Origin: DASQFU01 sp035632955
Lineage (GTDB): Bacteria; Eisenbacteria; RBG-16-71-46
Length of the DNA: 18,364 nt
Reading direction: 5' to 3'
NCBI GenBank assembly: GCA_035632955.1
Contig: DASQFU010000219.1
Span: 1-18,364 of the forward strand
A program made the position numbers and the translations under genes. The notes beneath the pieces were generated by a model that was not told the origin of the DNA, did no database searches, and was given only the letters and a program-made list of their open reading frames with translations. Positions 13,629 to 18,364 of the stretch are shown one piece after another (the first letter of the stretch is position 1; the number at the start of each line of letters is the position of its first letter).

Positions 13629-14959
13629 GGCACCACCGTCGGCTCGGCGGCGGATGCCGGCACCGGCGCGTCGTAGGGGATCTGCTGGCGGTGCGGGTCG
13701 AAGCGCGGGCGAGCGAGCGCGGCCTCGAGCTGCGCCTCGAGCTCGGGCGTGAGGATGTGCTCGATCTCCTCGGCGTCGTCGTGCACGTGGTCGGCGGCGA
13801 GGTGGAGCCGCTCCGTGAGATACACCTCCCAGAGTCGATGCAGACGCACGACGCGGCGCGCGCGGTCGAGCCCGGCGCGCGTGAGCCGCCACGCCTCGCC
13901 GGTCCGCTCGACCCAGCCTGCGTTCGCGAGGCGCGGCAGCACGCTGGCGACCCCCGCCGTCTTGGCGCGGCGGCGTCCGCTCACGTCGGACGCCTTGCGC
14001 GGTGCGTCCCAGACGCCATCCGATTCGCCGAGGTGATAGAGCGTCTTCAGCACGTTCTCTTCGGCAACACGCCGGCGGGTGCGCCAACGGCGCAGCGTGC
14101 GCGCGACGACGCCGCGGCGCGGCGCCGCGACCAGCGAGACCGCGAAGAGCGCGGTCGCGGCCACCACCGTCCACGGTCCGGTCGGCATGCGCGGCGCGGT
14201 CATGCTCACCACGGCGCCAATCGCCCCGGCCAGCGCCCCGATGGTCCCGGCCAGGACCAGCATCACGGGCAAACGGTCGGTCCAGTAGCGGGCCGCCGCC
14301 GCGGGTGTCACGAGCATCGCGGCCATGAGCACGACGCCGACTGCCTGCAGCCCGACCGTGACCGAGAGCACTGTGAGGGTGTTGAGCAGGAAGTCGAGCG
14401 CCCCGACCGGTCGGCCGATCGTGGCGGCGAACTGCGGGTCGAACGCGAGCAGCTTGAACTCCTTGAACGCAAGCACGACGCAGGCGAGCAGAACCACGGT
14501 CACGCCGCCGAGCAGCAGCACGTCCGCAGGCACGAGAGAGGCCGCCTGCCCGAACAGAAACTTGTCGAGCCCCGCTTGCGCGGCCGCGCCGGTCTTCTGA
14601 ATGCGGGTGAGCAGGACGATTCCGAAACCGAAGAACACCGACAGCGTTAGCGCCAGGGCCGCGTCGTCCTTGATGCGGCTGCGTTTCGTGATCACGTTCA
14701 CGGCCGCGACCCCGAGCCAACCGGTGATGGTCGCGCCGACCAGCAGCACGAACGGGTGCTTGCTGCCGGTAACGAGAAAGGCGAGACACACGCCCGGGAG
14801 CGTGGCGTGCGCCAGCGCATCGCCGAGTAGTGCTCGCTTACGCAAGAACGTGAAGCAGCCGAGCACGCCCGCCCCGGCGCCGAGCAGCATCGAGCCCAGC
14901 AGCACCGAGCGGACGTTGGCGTCGCCGAGCAGCGCTCCCCAGTCGAACGACGCGTTCAC
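13625..14959 (-). CDS. troC: Mn/Zn ABC permease fused to DtxR/MntR-like domain (YtgCR-type)
   Basis: This encodes 444 aa. Residues ~15-285 are an ABC-3 permease (GCFTFLRKRALLGDALAHATLPG at 34-56; KEFKLLAFDPQFAATIG at 166-182). After a basic linker (RRWRTRRRVAEE, 290-301) comes a DtxR-like part: a winged-helix-like segment (about 302-368) and a dimerisation/metal region with H374, E378, the AEEIEH cluster (E397, E400, H401) and DPHRQQIP (421-428), which parallel MntR metal ligands. Chlamydial YtgCR has this architecture, and there the repressor half is released by proteolysis (established). Whether the wing here still binds DNA is unknown, as the HTH is divergent. The GTG at 14959 has GGGAG 6 bases upstream. 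It follows the ATPase gene by 16 bp. Confidence 0.9.
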   Translation of the reverse strand: MNASFDWGALLGDANVRSVLLGSMLLGAGAGVLGCFTFLRKRALLGDALAHATLPGVCLAFLVTGSKHPFVLLVGATITGWLGVAAVNVITKRSRIKDDAALALTLSVFFGFGIVLLTRIQKTGAAAQAGLDKFLFGQAASLVPADVLLLGGVTVVLLACVVLAFKEFKLLAFDPQFAATIGRPVGALDFLLNTLTVLSVTVGLQAVGVVLMAAMLVTPAAAARYWTDRLPVMLVLAGTIGALAGAIGAVVSMTAPRMPTGPWTVVAATALFAVSLVAAPRRGVVARTLRRWRTRRRVAEENVLKTLYHLGESDGVWDAPRKASDVSGRRRAKTAGVASVLPRLANAGWVERTGEAWRLTRAGLDRARRVVRLHRLWEVYLTERLHLAADHVHDDAEEIEHILTPELEAQLEAALARPRFDPHRQQIPYDAPVPASAAEPTVVP

Positions 14960-14975
14960 CGCGTGCTCCCTGCGC

Positions 14976-15824
14976 TCACCGCCGCACCTCCTGTTCCTGG
15001 CGCCGCAGGGTCTCGGTCACTTCGGTCAGCAGGCGCAGCCGGCCGCCGTAGGTCTGGCGCAGATGCTCGGCCGTGAACACCTCGTTCACCGGCCCGATCG
15101 CGACCAGCCGCAGGTTCAGCATCAGCACCCAGTCGAAGTACTGCGGCACGTTCGCGAGATCGTGGTGCACGACCACCACCGTCCGGCCCTGCGTCTTCAG
15201 CTCGCGCAGCAGCTCGAGCACCGCCTGCTCGGTGGCCGCGTCCACGCCCGCAAAGGGCTCGTCCATCAGGTAGAGTTCCGCCTCCTGAGCCAGGGCGCGC
15301 GCCAGGAACACGCGCTGCTGCTGGCCACCGGAAAGCTGACTGATCTGGCGGTCGGCGAACGCCGCCATGCCCATGCGCTGGAGCGCGCGGCGCGCGATCT
15401 CGCGATCGGCGGCGTTGGGACGCTGGAACAATGCGCGTTTGCCGTAGCGCCCCATCAGCACGACGTCGAGCGCGCTGGTCGGAAAATCCCAATCCACCGA
15501 TTCGCGTTGCGGGACGTAGCCGAGCCGCTGTCGGTGTGCGGGGAACGGCTCTCCGAACAGCCGCACCTCGCCCGAAGCCAGCGGCAGCAGACCCATCACG
15601 GCCTTGAGCAGCGTGCTCTTGCCGGCGCCGTTCGGCCCGACCACGCCGATCAGCGTCGCGGGCGGGATCGCGAAGTCGATGTCCCAGAGCACGGGCCGGC
15701 GCTGGTACGCGACCGAGAGGTCGTGCACCTCGAGCGGCGGCACGCCCTCGATCGGGAAGCGGCGCAGCGGTGGCACACCATCCTCCATCGCCGGACGCAC
15801 CGGCGTGCGGTCGTCGAGCGTCAT
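14976..15824 (-). CDS. troB: Mn/Zn ABC transporter ATP-binding protein (TroB/MntB-like)
   Basis: This 282-aa cytoplasmic ATPase powers the TroCD permease pair. Walker A is GPNGAGKST (63-71), the Q-loop is YVPQRESVDWDFP (Q106), the signature is LSGGQQQR (164-171), Walker B is LYLMDEP (184-190) with the D-loop GVD, and the H-loop is VHHDL. The Q-loop sequence with VDWDFP is characteristic of the Mn/Zn/Fe chelate class. An N-terminal ~30-residue extension precedes the domain. The start ATG at 15824 overlaps the stop of the binding-protein gene as ATGA, so translation of the two is probably coupled. Confidence 0.95.
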   Translation of the reverse strand: MTLDDRTPVRPAMEDGVPPLRRFPIEGVPPLEVHDLSVAYQRRPVLWDIDFAIPPATLIGVVGPNGAGKSTLLKAVMGLLPLASGEVRLFGEPFPAHRQRLGYVPQRESVDWDFPTSALDVVLMGRYGKRALFQRPNAADREIARRALQRMGMAAFADRQISQLSGGQQQRVFLARALAQEAELYLMDEPFAGVDAATEQAVLELLRELKTQGRTVVVVHHDLANVPQYFDWVLMLNLRLVAIGPVNEVFTAEHLRQTYGGRLRLLTEVTETLRRQEQEVRR

Positions 15825-16762
15825 CGCAACGCTCCGACGATCGTGCTGACGTTGGCGCGCACCATGCCGACGTAGGTCCCTTCGGGCGTTCCGTCCGCAC
15901 CCATCGCGTCCGAATACAAGGTTCCACCGACCGTCACCGCGTGGCCACGGGCGCGGCAGCCCTCGACGACGGCATCGATCGAGCGCCGTGGCACGCTCGA
16001 TTCGATGAACACGGCCTTCACGCCGCGCGAAGTGATGAGGTCGACGAGGCGCCGTACGTCGGCGAGCCCGTACTCGGTGACGGTGCTGATGCCCTGCAGC
16101 CCGACGACGTCGACGTCGTAGGCGCGCCCGAAGTAGCCGAAGGCGTCATGGGCAGTGACCAGCACGCGGCGCCCTTTCGGCACCGTGGCCATCTCCGCAC
16201 CCACCCAAGCGTGGAGCGCTTCCAGGCTGTCGTCGTACGCGGCCGCCGCGCGCTCGAAGTCGGCACGATGCGACGGGTCCAGCTCGGACAAGGCATCGCG
16301 CACGCGCTCCACCGACCGCCGCCACAACGACACGTCGAACCAGATGTGCGGGTCGTAGTGACCGAGGAACTCGGGCGGCTCGCGCAGCAGCGATTCGGGC
16401 ACGAACTCGCTCACCGCGAAGGTCGGACGCGTGCGACTCATCTTGACCATCAGGTCGCCCATCTTTCCTTCGAGATTGAGGCCGAGATAGAGGATCACGG
16501 CGGCGCCCGTGAGCTTCTGGATGTCGCCTTCCGAGGCTTTGTAGAGATGCGGATCCACGCCGGGGCCCATGAGCCCGGTCACCTGGACGTGCGGCCCGCC
16601 GATGATGCGCGCGGCATCCGCGATCATGCCGATCGTGCAGGTGACTCGGGTCGGGCCCGAGCCGCCCTTTGCGGCACCTCCCGTTCCTCCCTGATCACCG
16701 CCACAGCCCGCCAGCACCGAAATCAACGCCGCCCACGCCAGCCACGACCTTGCTCGCTTCAC
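15821..16762 (-). CDS. troA: Mn/Zn-binding lipoprotein of ABC importer (TroA-like)
   Basis: This is a 313-aa cluster A-I solute-binding protein. A lipobox (LAGC, Cys20) after a hydrophobic signal indicates membrane anchoring, and a Gly-rich linker (21-36) follows. Metal ligands fit the TroA set: H72 (DPHLYKA), H139 (DPHIWFD), H205 (TAHDAFGYF) and D285 (YSDAMG). GLQGISTVTE, FIESSVP and GTPEGTYVGM are also close to treponemal TroA, which binds Zn and Mn. The third ligand is His rather than the Glu of PsaA/MntC proteins, so metal choice (Mn versus Zn) is open. The MntR gene alongside favours Mn. The GTG at 16762 overlaps the MntR stop as GTGA. Confidence 0.95.
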   Translation of the reverse strand: MKRARSWLAWAALISVLAGCGGDQGGTGGAAKGGSGPTRVTCTIGMIADAARIIGGPHVQVTGLMGPGVDPHLYKASEGDIQKLTGAAVILYLGLNLEGKMGDLMVKMSRTRPTFAVSEFVPESLLREPPEFLGHYDPHIWFDVSLWRRSVERVRDALSELDPSHRADFERAAAAYDDSLEALHAWVGAEMATVPKGRRVLVTAHDAFGYFGRAYDVDVVGLQGISTVTEYGLADVRRLVDLITSRGVKAVFIESSVPRRSIDAVVEGCRARGHAVTVGGTLYSDAMGADGTPEGTYVGMVRANVSTIVGALR

Positions 16763-17478
16763 GCCTGCGCTCCTCTCGTTCCGTGCCGCCCGCTAGGGCT
16801 GCGACGCACCTCGACCAACACGCCTTCCAGCCCTTCGGTCCCCGTCACAAGCCGGTGCGTCCCGACCTGGAGCTCGAACACGTCGTCCAGGGGCCGCACC
16901 TCGCGCATGCGCACGACCGCGCCCGGCACGAGCCCGATATCCTGCCAGTGCTTCATGCGCGCCGCGCGCTCTCCCGTGGGCGATCCGGCATCGCGCAGCT
17001 CGCGCACGATCGCGCGATCGCCGCGCCGCAACCGCGCCAGCGGAACCAACTCCCGCCGCCGCAGCCGACCATGCACGTCCGGGATCGGATGGCCGTGCGG
17101 ATCCTCGTGCGGGTGGCCGACCAGTCGATCGATCGCGGCCAGCACGCGATCGCTGATGTGGTGCTCGAGTACTTCGGCGTCGTGATGCGCTTCGGACCAG
17201 TCGAGCCCGAGCACGCGGACGAGAAACGTCTCGAGGATGCGGTGCCGGCGCACGATCGCGAGCGCCTCGCGCCGGCCGAGCGCCGTGAGCCGCGCCCCGG
17301 CGCGGGGCGCGTGCTTGACGAGACGCTCTTCCGCCAGCCGTCCGAGCATATTCGTCACCGAAGGCGGCGAGACGGACAGGTGCGCGGCGAGCTGGGACGT
17401 CGGCACGGCCTCGCCTTCCGGCGCGAGCGCATAGAGCGCCTTCAAGTAGTCCTGCTTGGAACGGCTGAGTGCGGTCAC
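16759..17478 (-). CDS. mntR: MntR/DtxR family metal-dependent repressor
   Basis: This 239-aa cytoplasmic repressor has a winged helix at 6-68 (SQLAAHLSVSPPSVTNMLGRL is the HTH), a dimerisation and metal domain at 70-135 (D10, H79, then HHDAEVLEHH giving E102, E105, H106, and DPHGHPIP), and a C-terminal SH3/FeoA-like domain at ~143-224. The length matches three-domain DtxR/IdeR members rather than short MntR. The start is GTG at 17478, where the family similarity begins. It overlaps the stop of the methyltransferase gene as GTGA and has GAGG 5 bases upstream. With Mn(II) or Fe(II) bound it would repress the operon through the TTAG...CTAA sites near 18153-18196. Being second in the operon, it is autoregulated in this model. 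Confidence 0.93.
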   Translation of the reverse strand: MTALSRSKQDYLKALYALAPEGEAVPTSQLAAHLSVSPPSVTNMLGRLAEERLVKHAPRAGARLTALGRREALAIVRRHRILETFLVRVLGLDWSEAHHDAEVLEHHISDRVLAAIDRLVGHPHEDPHGHPIPDVHGRLRRRELVPLARLRRGDRAIVRELRDAGSPTGERAARMKHWQDIGLVPGAVVRMREVRPLDDVFELQVGTHRLVTGTEGLEGVLVEVRRSPSGRHGTRGAQA

Positions 17479-18083
17479 GAGGTCCTCGCTCTCGGCCAGA
17501 AACGTCCCGTGTGCAGCATGTAGACCCGGTAGGCATCGCCGTGGCGCTCGATCAGCTTGGCCTCTTCGATCGCCGTGCGCCTCCAGATCAACGACATCCC
17601 GAGCGCGCCGACCAGTCCGATCACGACGTTCGCCATCGCCAGCGCCATTCCGGCCAGGAGCAACGAGGCGGACGCGTACATGGGATGGCGCACCCATCGA
17701 TAGGGTCCGCTCGTGACCAGCGTGTTGTTCCGCCGAACGTGCACGGTGTCCGTCACGTTGTGCGCGAGATGAACGAACATCCAGATCATGAGGGGCACGG
17801 CCAGTGCCACAAGCCCGATCCCCGCCCAGCGCCAGACGACCGGCAGCGGCACGACGCCCCAGGCGACCCGCCGCGGGTCCACGAGCCAGGTGAGCGCCAT
17901 GAGCCACGCCACACCCATGCACAGCCGCAAGCCGATCATGATCGGCCAGCCTTCCTCACGGCGCGAGAACCGCTCGCCGGTCCGCGCAGCGCGGATTCGG
18001 TGGTAGACGCCGACCGGGATCGCCAGCGCGATCAGCACGGCCAGCGCGATCCGCAGCGGCGTCTCGACGGAAGACTCGGTCAT
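17475..18083 (-). CDS. ICMT/PEMT-like integral membrane methyltransferase
   Basis: This encodes 202 aa with about five hydrophobic segments (10-25, 47-67, 83-107, 133-160). The C-terminal SAM-binding motif is present: LVTSGPYRWVRHPMYASA (122-139) followed by E-x-x-L...HGDAYRVYMLHTGRFWP (173-198), as in isoprenylcysteine carboxyl methyltransferase and phospholipid N-methyltransferase families. The bacterial substrates of this group are mostly unknown; lipid or small hydrophobic thiol/amine acceptors are plausible. ATG at 18083 is preceded by AAGGAG about 10 bases upstream. It is the first gene of the Mn/Zn operon and overlaps mntR, so it is expected to be induced by metal starvation. No mechanistic link to metal uptake is known to me. 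Confidence 0.85.
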   Translation of the reverse strand: MTESSVETPLRIALAVLIALAIPVGVYHRIRAARTGERFSRREEGWPIMIGLRLCMGVAWLMALTWLVDPRRVAWGVVPLPVVWRWAGIGLVALAVPLMIWMFVHLAHNVTDTVHVRRNNTLVTSGPYRWVRHPMYASASLLLAGMALAMANVVIGLVGALGMSLIWRRTAIEEAKLIERHGDAYRVYMLHTGRFWPRARTS

Positions 18084-18136
18084 GGTAAAGCCACTCCTTC
18101 TGGAAGCCCGCGGGCGGTCAGGCCGCTCGTGCGCCC

Positions 18137-18150
18137 CGGTTTCGAAACCG
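18137..18150. promoter_or_regulatory. 14-bp perfect palindrome in Mn operon leader
   Basis: CGGTTTCGAAACCG is a perfect palindrome whose edge lies 2 bp from the DtxR-like box on the operon side. It may be a second regulator site or a hairpin at the very 5' end of the operon mRNA. Confidence 0.4.
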
Positions 18151-18152
18151 AG

Positions 18153-18166
18153 TTAGCCTAGACTAA
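18153..18166. promoter_or_regulatory. DtxR/MntR-like operator 1
   Basis: TTAGCCTAGACTAA is symmetric at 12 of 14 positions (TTAGnCTAGnCTAA). It resembles the core of DtxR/IdeR operators, which have TTAG...CTAA arms. It lies 69 bp upstream of the first operon gene and abuts a -10-like GATAAT (18166-18171, minus strand). The operon encodes a DtxR-family protein, so autoregulation is the natural interpretation. Confidence 0.6.
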
Positions 18167-18183
18167 TTATCGTCTTTGGCAAG

Positions 18184-18196
18184 GCTAAGTTTTAGC
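18184..18196. promoter_or_regulatory. DtxR/MntR-like operator 2
   Basis: GCTAA-GTT-TTAGC is a perfect 5-bp inverted repeat with the same CTAA/TTAG words as operator 1, in inverse order. Its centre is about 30.5 bp from that of operator 1, close to three helical turns, so proteins on both sites would face the same side. It sits where a -35 region of the operon promoter would be. Confidence 0.45.
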
Positions 18197-18277
18197 ACCT
18201 TGATTCTGCTCCTCGGTCGCCGGACTGCTCGGCCGCCCGGGCTGGGCATCGCCCCGAAACCCTGCGGCCCGCACCGT

Positions 18278-18306
18278 TTGGCGCGGCTTGCCGCTTCGGC
18301 TAATCT
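18278..18306 (+). promoter_or_regulatory. Candidate promoter for the E1 beta gene
   Basis: TTGGCG (18278-18283) and TAATCT (18301-18306) are separated by 17 bp, a plausible -35/-10 pair, 30 bp before the ATG at 18337. The stretch 18200-18277 between it and the Mn operon promoter shows nothing I can name. Confidence 0.4.
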
Positions 18307-18336
18307 CCGCGCCCTCAACGTCGAGGACCCTTATCC

Positions 18337-18364
18337 ATGCCCCAAATGACCATGGTGCAGGCGA
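18337..18364 (+). CDS. Start of probable 2-oxoacid dehydrogenase E1 beta subunit (partial)
   Basis: Only nine codons are in the window (MPQMTMVQA). M-x-x-(I/M)-T-M-V-(E/Q)-A is the usual N-terminus of E1 beta subunits of branched-chain 2-oxoacid or pyruvate dehydrogenase complexes, which begin with this strand and continue INDAL or similar. GAGGA at 18323-18327 lies 9 bases upstream of the ATG. The gene is cut by the window edge, so the call rests on this short match and position only. No E1 alpha gene precedes it here. Confidence 0.5.

Noticed and set aside
12693..14789. Continuous minus-strand frame of 698 codons suggesting a double permease
   Set aside because: Only the part from 13628 onward matches a permease. 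The rest is an out-of-frame reading of the fused permease gene, and the ATGA overlap at 13625 marks the true start.
18084..18165. yybP-ykoY manganese riboswitch in the operon leader
   Set aside because: The leader lacks the conserved GGGGAGUA-type core loops; control by DtxR-like palindromes explains the region better.

Overview
The window is very GC-rich, densely packed bacterial DNA. Starts are ATG, GTG and TTG, and many adjacent genes overlap by four bases. A beta-barrel-like outer-membrane protein, Sec signal peptides and a lipobox protein point to a didermic (Gram-negative type) cell. The gene content would suit an environmental lineage such as Candidatus Eisenbacteria, Gemmatimonadota or a myxobacteria-like group. 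That placement is inference; there is no rRNA or other taxonomic marker here. I see no tRNA, rRNA, CRISPR array, transposase or phage gene.

Left part (1-3670). A small membrane-anchored protein of unknown role (100-492, +) converges on a leftward operon of an MFS exporter/importer, a GntR/FCD regulator and an M20 zinc amidohydrolase. A 16-bp GntR-type operator centred on TGTATACA lies 7 bp from the MFS start codon. This looks like a self-contained, ligand-controlled uptake and hydrolysis module for an acylated amino acid or peptide-like compound.

Glycan part (3671-7463). A SAM methyltransferase and a polysaccharide-deacetylase-like protein (leftward, TTGA overlap) are divergent from a GT-C (family 39-like) membrane glycosyltransferase (rightward). 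The intergenic region holds an extended -10 promoter and a 19-bp tandem repeat. Together they look like a small envelope-glycan modification locus.

Middle (7464-10737). A secreted M13 (neprilysin/PepO) metallopeptidase is followed by a remarkable 18-bp perfect inverted repeat. Next comes a zinc-type cation diffusion facilitator, convergent with the next operon.

Right part (10738-18336). A nine-gene leftward operon encodes an ICMT-like membrane methyltransferase, a MntR/DtxR repressor, a complete TroABCD-type Mn/Zn ABC importer, an unknown protein, a COG2945-like alpha/beta hydrolase and an outer-membrane transporter-like barrel. One permease carries a C-terminal DtxR-like domain, the arrangement known from chlamydial YtgCR. 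The promoter has two DtxR-like palindromes about three helical turns apart. The most interesting idea in the window is a manganese-acquisition operon that spans inner and outer membranes and has two DtxR-family sensors, one soluble and one tethered to the transporter.

At the right edge a rightward gene begins with a sequence typical of 2-oxoacid dehydrogenase E1 beta subunits (18337 onward, cut off).
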